Below, in pieces: positions 16,087-24,260 of a DNA stretch of 34,331 nucleotides (its first letter is position 1; each line of letters begins with the position of its first letter). Both the position numbers and the translations under genes were made by a program. The notes under the pieces are model-generated. The model did not search any database. It worked only from the letters and a program-made list of their open reading frames with translations, and was not told where the DNA came from. The DNA lies in contig NZ_JANINU010000153.1 of assembly GCF_024508875.1 (NCBI RefSeq), positions 1 through 34,331 of the forward strand. Direction: 5' to 3'. Source of the stretch: Phenylobacterium sp. (GTDB taxonomy: Bacteria; Pseudomonadota; Alphaproteobacteria; Caulobacterales; Caulobacteraceae).

Positions 16087-16287
16087 GGCGTTTCGTCGTG
16101 ACAATTGAACCGTTCGTCGCGGCTGTTTTCTTTTTGCAACATTATTCCAGGAACGAGTTCGGCAGGGTCTGGTCGCGACACTGGAGTCGTAAGGTCGCGG
16201 CGGCGCCTATCCGGGGCCAGATTGCATTGTTTTTGTGTAACTTTCGACGCTTGGCGGTGACCTTCCCCCCTGCCGCCTGAGGCCTTC

Positions 16288-16306
16288 ACATGAACTGTCT
16301 TCATGC
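16288..16306. promoter_or_regulatory. 19-bp dyad, copy 2 (ACATGAA-N5-TTCATGC)
   Basis: CATGAA (16289-16294) and TTCATG (16300-16305) are exact reverse complements around CTGTC. The unit lies 165 bases upstream of the TonB receptor start. A third, single half-site TTCATGT is at 16412-16418, in the receptor leader. Confidence 0.55.
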
Positions 16307-16375
16307 AATTCAGAAGACAAATTCAGTAAAGACGGGCTCTACGCGACAATAGTTTTTCTCCAGCGGCGCTCAGGC

Positions 16376-16398
16376 GCGCAGCCGTATCCCGGCTGCGC
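16376..16398 (+). other. Leader hairpin upstream of the TonB receptor gene
   Basis: A perfect 9-bp stem (16376-16384 with 16390-16398) and a 5-base loop are followed 11 bases later by TTTT (16409-16413). In a transcript this would resemble a weak attenuator or a stabilising leader hairpin; the TTTT is too far from the stem for a standard terminator. Confidence 0.35.
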
Positions 16399-16470
16399 AG
16401 GGGGCCGGCTTTTCATGTGGGGATCGGCCCGGACGGCGTCGCCGCCAATGGCCGCTGGAGGATTTAGACC

Positions 16471-19400
16471 TTGAGCATCAAGAACACCCGTGAGCGCCTT
16501 CTGGCGTCGTCGATGATCTGTGGCGTGGCGCTGATCGGCCTTGCCACCCCCGCGTTCGCCCAGACGGCCGGCGGCGATGACGAAGTCGCCGAAGTCGTGG
16601 TCACGGGCACCCGGATTCCGAGCCCGAACGTCAACAGCGTCAGCCCCGTCCAGATGGTCGGGTCGGAGGAAGTGACCCTGGGCGGCCGTCCGGTCACCGC
16701 CGACATCATCAACCAGCTTCCGCAGGTGACTCAGAACAGCCAGACCGGCCTGTCGACCACCTCCAACCCGCTGTCGGGCCCCGGCGGCGTGGCCACGGTC
16801 GACCTGCGCGGCCTCGGCCAGCAGCGCACCCTGGTGCTGGTGGACGGCCGTCGCCTCGGCATCGGCGACCCCAACACGGGCAACACCAATCCCTCGCCCG
16901 ACCTGAACCAGATCCCCTCGCAGCTCATCGAGCGCGTGGACGTGCTCACCGGCGGCGCCTCGGCCACCTATGGCTCGGACGCCATCGCCGGGGTCGTGAA
17001 CTTCGTGATGAAGCGCGACTTCGAGGGCCTGCAGGTCGACGCGAACTTCGGCGTCTACCAGCACAACCAGCACAACGAGTTCGTCCAGGGCCTGCTGCCC
17101 GCGCGCGGCGTGAAGAAGCCGGGCGACAAGTGGGACGGCGAGTCCCAGGACTTCAGCGTCATCGCCGGCGCCAACCTCGACGAGGGCCGGGGCAATGTGA
17201 CGGCCTACTTCACCTACCACGACCAGAAGCCGGTCCGTCAGAACCAGCGCGACTACTCGGCCTGCCAGGTGGTCGCTTCCGCCGCCGGCGTGGCGAACTG
17301 CGCGGGCTCGCCCAACTCGAACCAGTGGCTGCTCGCCAGCGGCGCAGCCTTCAACCTGCCAGGCGCGCCCACCCAGGTGGCGGTCACCGGCAACAACTTC
17401 GCCGCCTGGAGCGGCACGGCCAGCACCACGCCGCCACCGTTCTTCAACTCGAACGACTACGCCTACCTGATGCAGCAGGGCACCCGCTACACGGCGGGCT
17501 TCATGGCCCGCTACGAGGTCAACAAGCACGCCGAGGCCTACGCCGACTTCGGCTTCATGAACGACCGCTCGAACGTGCTGATCGCGCCCACCGGCCTGTT
17601 CCAGGGCTCGGGCGCCTCGGCGAACGGCGGCTTCCTCGTCAACTGCAACAACCCGTTCCTCAGCGCGCAGCAGCAGGGCGTGCTCAACTGCTCGGCGGCG
17701 GACATCGCCTCTGGCGCCACTCGCGACCTGCTGATCGGCCGGCGGAACGTCGAGGGCGGCGGCCGTAACCAGTTCTACGAGCACACCAACTACCGCTTCG
17801 TCGGCGGCGTGCGCGGCGAGATCGTCGGCTCGTGGAAGTACGACGCCTACGGGTCGTACTACACGACGACCCTCGACCAGGCGGCCGAGAACTACCTGTC
17901 GATCTCGCGCCTGCAGAACGCCCTGCTGGTGGTCCAGACCCCGACCGGCCCGCAGTGCATCAGCGGCCAGGGCTGCGTGCCGTACAACATCTTCCAGGAC
18001 GGCAAGGTCACCGACGCCGCGCTCGCCTACCTCGACATCACGGGCACCTCGCGCGGCACGATCACCGAGCGGGTGTTCGAAGCCACCATCACGGGTGACC
18101 TGACCGATTACGGGATCAAGTCGCCGTGGGCGACCAATGGCGTCGGCGTGGCGTTCGGCTTCCACAACCGCCGCGACCACCTCGAGTATCAGCCCGACTC
18201 CGCCCAGCTCTCGGGCGACCTGTCGGGTTCGGGCGGCGCTTCCACGCCGATCGACAACAGCCTGCGGGTGAACGAAGGCTTCGCCGAAGCCCGCATCCCG
18301 ATCGTCCAGGACATGCCGTTCGCCGACCAACTGACGGCCGAGCTGGGCTACCGCTACTCGAAGTACTCCACGGGCGCGAAGGCCGAGACCTACAAGCTGG
18401 GCCTGCTGTGGGCGCCGACCGACGAGATCCAGTTCCGGACCTCTTACAACAAGGCGATCCGGGCGGCCTCGATCCTCGAGCTCTACACGCCCCAGGCGGT
18501 GACCAACACCAGCCAGGTCGCGGAAGACCCCTGCGCCGCCGGCGCGGTGCGTCCGGCCTCGGCCGCGGCCTGCGCCAACACCGGCGTGACGGCTGCCCAG
18601 TACGGCGTGATCCCGCAGTGCCCGTCGGGCCAGTGCTCGGTGCTGAACGGCGGCAATCCGCTGCTCGACCCCGAAACCGCCAAGACGTTCTCGATCGGCG
18701 CGACCGTCCGTCCGAACTTCATCCGCGGCTTCACGGCCAGCGTCGACTACTTCCACATCGACCTGAAGGACGTCATCGGGGCCATCCCGCTGGGCGTCAT
18801 CCTGCAGCGCTGCCTCGACTCGGGCGACCCGACCTTCTGCTCGCAGATCCGCCGGGCGCCGAACGGCATCCTGTTCGGATCGAGCGTGTCGGGCGCCGGC
18901 TATATCAACGGCGCCAACGTCAACGTCGGCGCCCAGAAGAACTCGGGCCTCGACGTCCAGGCGACCTATCGCCTGCCGATGAGCGACTGGGGCCTCGACG
19001 ACTGGGGCGACGTGTCGGTCAACCTCACCGGCTCGTACCTGCTGAAGTTCAGTACGACGCCGCTGCCGGGCGACGACTCCTACGACTGCGCCGGCCTCTT
19101 CGGCCCGCAGTGCCAGACGCTGAACCCCCGCTGGCGGCACACCATGCGGATCAACTGGAACACGCCGTGGAACGTCCTGGCGTCGGTGGCGTGGCGCTAT
19201 ATCGGCGGCACGACCTACGAGCTGGACACCAACGAGCCGACGATCGGTCAGGGCGCGCGCAACGCGTTCAACCACAAGCTGCCCGAGCGCAGCTACATCG
19301 ACGTCTCGGCGGTGTGGAACATCAACGACAAGTTCGCGGTCCGCGGCGGCATCAACAACATTCTCGACCAGGATCCGCCGCTGGTGAACAACCGCATCTC

Positions 19401-19482
19401 GCAGACGGGGTCGCCCAACACCTACCCCACCTACGACCTGCTGGGCCGCAAGCTGTTCATCGGCTTCACGGCCAACTTCTAA
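16471..19482 (+). CDS. TonB-dependent outer-membrane receptor
   Basis: The 1003-residue protein has a signal peptide (residues 1-30, ending ATPAFA), then the TonB box region EVAEVVVTG. The plug domain includes PVQMVGSEE, VDLRGLGQQRTLVLVDGRR and GGASATYGSDAIAGVVNF, and a long beta-barrel ends in the terminal Phe (GFTANF) needed for barrel assembly. The start is TTG 16471: GGAGG at 16457-16461 is nine bases upstream, the signal begins here, and no ATG lies in frame nearby. Several Cys pairs and Asn/Thr-rich extracellular loops are present (for example around residues 265-330). It imports a large substrate using TonB/ExbBD energy. Such receptors in Caulobacterales often take up oligosaccharides or peptides; the substrate here cannot be told. 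Confidence 0.96.
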   Translation: MSIKNTRERLLASSMICGVALIGLATPAFAQTAGGDDEVAEVVVTGTRIPSPNVNSVSPVQMVGSEEVTLGGRPVTADIINQLPQVTQNSQTGLSTTSNPLSGPGGVATVDLRGLGQQRTLVLVDGRRLGIGDPNTGNTNPSPDLNQIPSQLIERVDVLTGGASATYGSDAIAGVVNFVMKRDFEGLQVDANFGVYQHNQHNEFVQGLLPARGVKKPGDKWDGESQDFSVIAGANLDEGRGNVTAYFTYHDQKPVRQNQRDYSACQVVASAAGVANCAGSPNSNQWLLASGAAFNLPGAPTQVAVTGNNFAAWSGTASTTPPPFFNSNDYAYLMQQGTRYTAGFMARYEVNKHAEAYADFGFMNDRSNVLIAPTGLFQGSGASANGGFLVNCNNPFLSAQQQGVLNCSAADIASGATRDLLIGRRNVEGGGRNQFYEHTNYRFVGGVRGEIVGSWKYDAYGSYYTTTLDQAAENYLSISRLQNALLVVQTPTGPQCISGQGCVPYNIFQDGKVTDAALAYLDITGTSRGTITERVFEATITGDLTDYGIKSPWATNGVGVAFGFHNRRDHLEYQPDSAQLSGDLSGSGGASTPIDNSLRVNEGFAEARIPIVQDMPFADQLTAELGYRYSKYSTGAKAETYKLGLLWAPTDEIQFRTSYNKAIRAASILELYTPQAVTNTSQVAEDPCAAGAVRPASAAACANTGVTAAQYGVIPQCPSGQCSVLNGGNPLLDPETAKTFSIGATVRPNFIRGFTASVDYFHIDLKDVIGAIPLGVILQRCLDSGDPTFCSQIRRAPNGILFGSSVSGAGYINGANVNVGAQKNSGLDVQATYRLPMSDWGLDDWGDVSVNLTGSYLLKFSTTPLPGDDSYDCAGLFGPQCQTLNPRWRHTMRINWNTPWNVLASVAWRYIGGTTYELDTNEPTIGQGARNAFNHKLPERSYIDVSAVWNINDKFAVRGGINNILDQDPPLVNNRISQTGSPNTYPTYDLLGRKLFIGFTANF

Positions 19483-19490
19483 GGCGGGGC

Positions 19491-19510
19491 GCGGCGGCTT
19501 CGGCCGCCGC
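19491..19510 (+). other. 8-bp GC hairpin with TTCG tetraloop after the TonB gene
   Basis: GCGGCGGC and GCCGCCGC flank a TTCG loop, the most stable RNA tetraloop class, starting nine bases after the stop codon. It precedes the terminator and probably protects the mRNA 3' end or assists termination. Confidence 0.6.
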
Positions 19511-19531
19511 CCTCTCCCTGAGAGACGCCAA

Positions 19532-19559
19532 GGGCTCCCGCTCGCGCGGGGGCCCTTTT
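19532..19559 (+). terminator. Intrinsic terminator of the TonB receptor gene
   Basis: Stem 19532-19541 with 19546-19555 (9 of 10 Watson-Crick pairs plus one G-T), loop TCGC, directly followed by TTTT (19556-19559). This is the clearest rho-independent terminator in the window. Confidence 0.8.
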
Positions 19560-19624
19560 GTCATGTCCGGGAACCTGCGGGCCTCCACCGGCCTTTCGGC
19601 AGCTCAGGCCGCCGGGAACCACCA

Positions 19625-19795
19625 GTGCGTCGTACCGAGTACTACCGCTCCGAAGCCGACCGCGTGCAGCGCCTCGCGGAAACGGCCGAGCCCGGTCACG
19701 GGCGCGAACAGTTCGAGCGCGTCGCGGCCGAATACCGCTCGCTGGCGGACTATTGGGAGACCTTGCCTCAGCCTCCAGGCGCCGAGGCCGCCTGA
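19625..19795 (+). CDS. Small 56-residue charged protein, unknown function
   Basis: A GTG start (19625-19627) opens a 56-residue frame beginning MRRTEYYRSEADRVQRLAE and ending ADYWETLPQPPGAEAA. The composition (Tyr/Glu/Arg-rich amphipathic helices around a short PGHGREQ turn) and the strong GC3 preference look protein-like, and the pattern YYR.EA.R...LAE...E.F..VA..Y..LA recalls short helical-hairpin proteins common in Caulobacterales. The ribosome site is weak (GGGAA 11 bases upstream). It starts 65 bases after the TonB terminator and ends 29 bases before the convergent LysR gene. No function is known to me; a GTG start is the main uncertainty. Confidence 0.55.
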   Translation: MRRTEYYRSEADRVQRLAETAEPGHGREQFERVAAEYRSLADYWETLPQPPGAEAA

Positions 19796-19824
19796 TCCCG
19801 GCGAAGGCCTCGGGGCCGTGGGCC

Positions 19825-20727
19825 TCAGGCCGCGTGCAGCACCGGCGAGGGTTCGAGCGCGCCGGCCAGCCAGTCGACGAAGGGTCGGATCACGTCCGCG
19901 CGCGGCGATGCGGGGTTCCACACGGCGGTGTAGTCCTCGCGTAAGGAGGCTTCGGCCTCGAACAGCCGCACAAGGCGGCCGGCGCGAAGATCGTCGCGCA
20001 CCAGCAGGCCGCGGGCCAGGCAGACGCCGGCGCCGTTGCGAGCGAGTTCCAGAGCGGCCAGCGGGTTGTCGGCGGTCAGCGCCGCATGGATCGGCAGGTC
20101 GCTCAGCCCGACCTGTTCCAGCCACAGCCGCCAGGGGTTCTCCGGCTGATGGATCAGGGGCGCGCGCGCGAGGTCCTCCGGGCGGCGGGGCAGGTCGGCC
20201 GCGGGCGCGGCGACGGGGAACAGCGCCTCGCCCGCCAACCGGCGCTGGGTCAGCCCCGCGCAGGCGCCCGCGCCGTACAGGATCGCCACGTCGGCCTCGC
20301 CGGCGTTCACCTCGGAGGGGCCGGTGACGGTGCGCAACTCCAGTTCGCGGTCGGGGTGTCCGGCCAGGAACGCCGGCAGGCGGGTGGCCAGCACGCGCTC
20401 GGCGATGCCCGCTGTCGCCGCCACCACGAGCCGGGCGCGACCGGGCTTGGCCGGCGTCTCGAAGGCCTCCGAGATCAGGTTGAGCGACAGGCGCAGGCGG
20501 CTCACGAACGCCCGGCCCGCTTCCGTGAGCGCCACGGTCCGTCCGAAGCGGTCGAACAGGTCGACGCCCAGCCGGACTTCCAGCGACCGGATGGCGTGGC
20601 TGATCGCGCTTTGGGTGAGGTTCAGCTCGTCGGCCGCCTTGGTGAAACTCTCATGCCGGGCCGCGGCCTCGAAGGCGGCGATGGCCCTCAACGATGGCGG
20701 TCGCACCGGCACGACGTTTCCCCTCAT
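19825..20727 (-). CDS. LysR-family regulator, GcvA/AmpR-like
   Basis: This 300-residue protein carries the helix-turn-helix signature of the GcvA group (PPSLRAIAAFEAAARHESF, then TKAADELNLTQSAISHAIRS and LGVDLFDRFGRTVALTEAG) and an effector domain from about residue 95. The GcvA/AmpR group typically begins with R-x-x-P-P-L-x-x-L/I-x-x-F-E-A-A-A, as seen. ATG at 20725-20727 is chosen; a GTG a few codons later is possible. It is divergent from the LytS-type kinase gene, with a 276-base gap, and convergent with the small 56-residue gene. Control of the neighbouring kinase operon is possible but unproven. The effector is unknown. Confidence 0.92.
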   Translation of the reverse strand: MRGNVVPVRPPSLRAIAAFEAAARHESFTKAADELNLTQSAISHAIRSLEVRLGVDLFDRFGRTVALTEAGRAFVSRLRLSLNLISEAFETPAKPGRARLVVAATAGIAERVLATRLPAFLAGHPDRELELRTVTGPSEVNAGEADVAILYGAGACAGLTQRRLAGEALFPVAAPAADLPRRPEDLARAPLIHQPENPWRLWLEQVGLSDLPIHAALTADNPLAALELARNGAGVCLARGLLVRDDLRAGRLVRLFEAEASLREDYTAVWNPASPRADVIRPFVDWLAGALEPSPVLHAA

Positions 20728-21003
20728 GGACGCACGGGAACACGGACCCCGCGACCCAAGGATGCCCGCCTGGAGAAAGTCTTCATGCAGAATGCGTCGA
20801 AGGGGGGCGAGCGCGTGTCGAACGGGGCGGTTTGCGGCGAACGGCGACCGGACGTCGACAAGCGGCCTTGGACTGTCACGGGATTACGACAGAATGTGAC
20901 GGCGTGGGCGATCGAACAGACTGCCCGCCAAACCGTGGGGGAGGAGCATTTCCTTTCGCCGGACCGCCGTCGGCCTGGTGGAAACGTTCCTGGGGAAGCC
21001 TGA

Positions 21004-22053
21004 ATGCGCCTGTGGCGTCCGAACAACTACCTCGTCGCGAACGTCGTGCTCTGGGCGCTGACCTACGTCATCGTCACGGCGCGGATGCTCGCCGACCCCA
21101 TGCCGCATGCGGGCGACATGGCCGTGCGGCGGCTCGGCATGGCGGTCTTCGGCTTCGTGGCCTGCCTGGGGATCGGCAAGATCCTGTCGTTGCTCGCCGA
21201 CCAGCCGGTCTGGCGGCGCATCGTCGCCGCCGTGCTGATGTCGGTCATAGGCGGCTTCGCCTACTCCCTGATCAACTACGCCGCCTTTTACCTGATCTGG
21301 CCGATGTGGAAGGTCGAGCCGCTCTCGCCGATCTCCATCGCCTACACGGCCTCGATGTTCTTCTGGACCTTCATCTCGTGGTGCGCGCTCTACTTCGCGA
21401 TCCGCTACGAGGAGGAGCTGAAGGAGAAGAACCTGCGGCTGATGGCCTCCCAGGCGCTGGCCATGGACGCGCAGAACCGGATGCTGCGCTACCAGATCAA
21501 TCCGCATTTCCTCTTCAACACCCTCAATGCGCTCTCCTCGCTGATCCTGGCCAAGGAGAACGAGCGCGCCGAGCGGGTCGTGCTGTCGCTGTCCAGCTTC
21601 CTGCGCCACACCCTGGAGAAGGAGCTTCCGGACAAGGCCCCGCTGGCCGACGAGATCGAGGCCCAGCGCCAGTACCTGCTGATCGAGCAGGCCCGGTTCG
21701 AGGACCGGCTGAACTACGTCGAGACCATCCCCCACGACCTGCGCGACGTACTGGCGCCCAGCCTGATCCTGCAGCCGCTCGTGGAAAACGCGGTGAAGTA
21801 CGGCGTGGCGCGCTCGAACGCGACCGTGACCATCGAGATCAAGGCCGAGGAGGCTGACGGGCGCCTGCGCCTGACGGTCTGCGACGACGGCGGCGACGGC
21901 GCCGGGCAGACGCCGCCCAAGCTGGGCCTGGGGCTCGAAAACGTGCGCCGCCGGCTGGACCTCATCTACGGCAAGGCGGCCGAGCTCACCTGCGGCCCGC
22001 GGCGGCCGCACGGCTTCCTGGCGTCGGTGGAAATCCCTCTGGAGCGGGCATGA
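21004..22053 (+). CDS. LytS/YehU-type sensor histidine kinase
   Basis: The 349-residue protein has four hydrophobic helices (about residues 10-28, 42-66, 72-98 and 112-132) and a short coiled coil (EEELKEKNLRLMASQALAMD). The His_kinase domain follows, with QINPHFLFNTLNAL, His168 being the phosphorylated residue. The ATP-binding domain has LQPLVENAVKYG (N-box), DDGG and GLGLENVRRRL (G2), so it looks active. ATG 21004 follows GGGGAAG by eight bases. The 276-base upstream gap holds only a weak promoter candidate (TTGGAC at 20868, CAGAAT at 20890). It overlaps the LytTR regulator gene by ATGA (22050-22053), so the pair forms one operon. The signal sensed is unknown. Confidence 0.94.
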   Translation: MRLWRPNNYLVANVVLWALTYVIVTARMLADPMPHAGDMAVRRLGMAVFGFVACLGIGKILSLLADQPVWRRIVAAVLMSVIGGFAYSLINYAAFYLIWPMWKVEPLSPISIAYTASMFFWTFISWCALYFAIRYEEELKEKNLRLMASQALAMDAQNRMLRYQINPHFLFNTLNALSSLILAKENERAERVVLSLSSFLRHTLEKELPDKAPLADEIEAQRQYLLIEQARFEDRLNYVETIPHDLRDVLAPSLILQPLVENAVKYGVARSNATVTIEIKAEEADGRLRLTVCDDGGDGAGQTPPKLGLGLENVRRRLDLIYGKAAELTCGPRRPHGFLASVEIPLERA

Positions 22054-22874
22054 TCCAAGGCAGCATAACCCCGGCCCCCGCGCGGGCCCTGCGCGTGGCG
22101 CTCGTGGACGACGAGCCGCTGGCGCTGCGCCGTCTGCAGATGGCGATCGACCAGGCGCCCGACGTCGAGGTCGTGGGCCAGGCCGGCAATGGCGAAGAGG
22201 CCATGGCCTTGATCCGCGGCGGCGGCATCGACGTGGTCCTGCTGGACATCCGCATGCCCGGGCTCTCTGGCCTGGACCTGGCGCGCGAACTGGATCCGGT
22301 CGATGCGCCGGCCTTCATCTTCGTGACCGCCTTCAGCCGCTTCGCCACCGACGCCTTCGAGCTGGCTGCGGTGGACTACTTGCTGAAGCCCGTGGAGTTC
22401 GAGCGCCTGCACGCGGCGCTGGAGCGCGCCCGCGCCCGGATCGCTTCCCGCGCCGCGACCTCGCGCATCGCCGAGCTGGAGGAGGTGGTGGCCGCCCTGC
22501 GAGCCGCCGACGCCGAACCGCCGCCCGACAGCGGCTTCGCCGAGGAGATCTGGGTGCCGGACCGCGGCGACCGCCTGCGCCTGCCCGTAGCCCTGATCGA
22601 CTGGGTCGAGGCCGAGCGCGACTACGTTCGCATCCACAGCCGCGGCCGCAGCTTCCTGGTGCGCAAGGCGATCCGCAAGCTGCAGGCCGAGCTGGATCCC
22701 GCCGACTTCCTGCGCGTCCACCGCGGCGCCCTGGTGCGGCGCGACCGGATCGTGCGCCTGGCCCGCCGGCCGGGCGGTCCGGCCGCGCTGGTGCTGCAGT
22801 CGGGCGCCGAGATCCCGGTCGCGAGGCGGCAGGCCGCGCAGGTCAGGAAGGTCGTCGGGACCCGCCTAGGCTAG
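22050..22874 (+). CDS. LytTR-family response regulator
   Basis: The 274-residue regulator has a receiver domain (about residues 15-130) with Asp20/Asp21, phospho-acceptor Asp66 (VVLLDIRMPG), Thr in FVTAF and Lys in LLKPVE, all intact. A coiled linker follows (about 135-165), then a LytTR DNA-binding domain (about 175-272) marked by IDWVEAERDYVRIHSRGRSF, FLRVHRGALVRRD and the final basic strand. LytTR proteins bind pairs of direct repeats; I could not identify sites with confidence. It is translationally coupled to the LytS-type kinase by a 4-base overlap, so the two are almost certainly partners. Its 3' end overlaps the convergent lipoprotein gene by nine bases. Confidence 0.95.
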   Translation: MIQGSITPAPARALRVALVDDEPLALRRLQMAIDQAPDVEVVGQAGNGEEAMALIRGGGIDVVLLDIRMPGLSGLDLARELDPVDAPAFIFVTAFSRFATDAFELAAVDYLLKPVEFERLHAALERARARIASRAATSRIAELEEVVAALRAADAEPPPDSGFAEEIWVPDRGDRLRLPVALIDWVEAERDYVRIHSRGRSFLVRKAIRKLQAELDPADFLRVHRGALVRRDRIVRLARRPGGPAALVLQSGAEIPVARRQAAQVRKVVGTRLG

Positions 22875-23279
22875 GGGCGCGCAGGTCGTCAGGTTGACCG
22901 GCTTGGCCTCGGCGCGGGTCCAGGCGTCGCCGGCCTTCGCGAAGGTGGCGAACGACGAGCCCGACTTGCCGGTGGAGCCGTCGGGATTGCGGCCGGCGAA
23001 GGTCATCGCCGCCACCACCTTGGCCGTGACGCCCTTGGCGGTCTCGTCCGGGGTGATGTCCTGGGCCGCCTTGCACATCACCTGGAAGTCCTGGCACCCC
23101 TTGCCTTCGACCTTGCTGGCGCAGGCCGAATGGTTGGCCTCGATCTCGGTGCGCCAGGCGAGGATCTGCGTATCGAGGCCGGCGTACGGATCGCTGGAGC
23201 TGGACTTGGCCCCGCCGCCCTGGCTGCAGGCGGTGAGCAGGGCGGCGAAGAGAGTGGCCGCGACGGCAGGTTTGATCAC
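22866..23279 (-). CDS. Small putative lipoprotein, unknown function
   Basis: From GTG at 23277-23279 the protein has 137 residues: VIKPAVAATLFAALLTAC is a signal with lipobox LTAC, so Cys18 would be lipidated. A Gly/Ser linker follows. The soluble domain has four further cysteines (SACASKVEGKGCQDFQVMC and the C-terminal TTCAPLA), suggesting two disulfides. An in-frame ATG at 23312 would add 11 residues before the signal and is less likely; GGAG lies eight bases before the GTG. It ends nine bases inside the LytTR gene on the opposite strand and lies 81 bases downstream of the sirtuin gene. I do not recognise a named family. Confidence 0.72.
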   Translation of the reverse strand: MIKPAVAATLFAALLTACSQGGGAKSSSSDPYAGLDTQILAWRTEIEANHSACASKVEGKGCQDFQVMCKAAQDITPDETAKGVTAKVVAAMTFAGRNPDGSTGKSGSSFATFAKAGDAWTRAEAKPVNLTTCAPLA

Positions 23280-23360
23280 AGAGCGCTCCGATGGAAATCC
23301 GGCGCAGCGCATAGCCTGAACAACAAGGCGCGTGTGTGACGAATCGACGGAAGTCGGAAA

Positions 23361-24107
23361 TTAGTTCCCTGGCGCCGCCTCGGTCATCACCGGCCCGATT
23401 TCGTCGTGCAGCACCAGGTCCGCGTAGGGATCGAGCTCGGTCGCCTCCCGGTTCACGATCGCCAGGCGAGCACCGTTGCGCTTGGCCATGATGGGGAACC
23501 CGGCCGCCGGATAGACCACCAAGGACGAGCCCAGCACCAGAAACAGGTCGCAGCCCAGGGTCTCGGCCTCGGCCCGCGCCATCGGCTCGGCCGGCATCGC
23601 CTGGCCGAACGAGATGGTCGCGGTCTTGACGAGCCCGCTGCACGAGCGGCAGGCCGGCAGGTCGCCGGTGGCTTCGTAAAGGGCCTTCAGGTCCTCCAGC
23701 TCGTGGCGCAGGCCGCATTCGAGGCAGGTGGCGTAGCTGGCGTTGCCGTGCAGCTCGATCACCCGTTCCGTCGGCACGCCGGAGGCCTGGTGCAGGTTGT
23801 CGACGTTCTGGGTGATCACCGAGCTGGCCTTGCCACTGGCGATCAGGCGGGCCACGCCCATGTGGCCGGCGTTGGGCTCGCGGCCCACCCAGCCGGCGCG
23901 GCCGGAGAACGCCCGGTCCCAGGCCTCCCGGCGCCGCTCCTCGCTGGCCACGAATTCCTGGAAGTAGATCGGCTTCATCTTGCTCCACACCCCGCCGGGG
24001 CTGCGGAAGTCGGGGATGCCGCTTTCGGTGGAGATGCCGGCGCCGGTGAACACCACCACGCGGCGGGCGTCGGCGATCAGGCGCGCAAGCTCGGCTCGGC
24101 TGGACAT
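23361..24107 (-). CDS. cobB: NAD-dependent protein deacylase (sirtuin, CobB/Sir2)
   Basis: The 248-residue enzyme removes acyl groups from lysines using NAD+, in the cytoplasm. All family motifs are present: GAGISTESGIPDFRSPGG (22-39), QNVDNLH (100-106), catalytic His120 in ELHGN, and a zinc ribbon with Cys128, Cys131, Cys153 and Cys156. C-terminal GSSLVVYPAAG and NREATELD complete the NAD site. MSSRAEL at 24105-24107 is the natural start; the frame runs open to 24242 but the extra residues have no homology. No YxxR desuccinylase motif is obvious in the short region after the first motif, so a deacetylase is favoured. It is monocistronic or loosely grouped with the lipoprotein gene. Confidence 0.94.
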   Translation of the reverse strand: MSSRAELARLIADARRVVVFTGAGISTESGIPDFRSPGGVWSKMKPIYFQEFVASEERRREAWDRAFSGRAGWVGREPNAGHMGVARLIASGKASSVITQNVDNLHQASGVPTERVIELHGNASYATCLECGLRHELEDLKALYEATGDLPACRSCSGLVKTATISFGQAMPAEPMARAEAETLGCDLFLVLGSSLVVYPAAGFPIMAKRNGARLAIVNREATELDPYADLVLHDEIGPVMTEAAPGN

Positions 24108-24260
24108 GGCGCGGAGCTTACCGACAAGCGGCGACGACGCGAAGGGCGGCTCGATCTGGGAAGGGATCGGCCCGACCTCGGTCGGGGGGGATGCCAGGGG
24201 TGTTGGCCGGGCCGATCCGGATCGTCCGTGTCCGACAGGCAAGTCGTTGGACGATCGCGG

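Larger units (their letters stand above)
15969..16470. other. 502-bp divergent regulatory region, relatively AT-rich
   Basis: No convincing gene lies between the response regulator and the TonB receptor. The region is visibly richer in A+T than its surroundings, especially 16060-16340. It contains a 16-bp palindrome (16046-16061), two copies of a 19-bp dyad (16068-16086 and 16288-16306), a lone half-site (16412-16418) and a leader hairpin (16376-16398). An open frame at 16083-16280 has no ribosome site or recognisable product. Confidence 0.6.

Noticed and set aside
16083..16280. 65-residue plus-strand frame in the regulatory gap
   Set aside because: No Shine-Dalgarno, aromatic/basic mixture without a recognisable fold, and it spans the region between the two dyads; probably not translated.
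16339..19275. 978-residue minus-strand frame opposite the TonB receptor
   Set aside because: Val/Arg/Gly/His-rich antisense reading without domains; the receptor on the plus strand is unambiguous.
20779..20789. GTCTTCATGCA shared exactly with the second dyad region (16297-16307)
   Set aside because: An 11-base match containing only one half-site; expected by chance at this level and without the partner arm.
24171..24186. CCCGACC-TC-GGTCGGG palindrome between yggU and the sirtuin gene
   Set aside because: Only 7 bp with a 2-base loop and no T-run on the minus strand; could be a weak terminator but support is poor.
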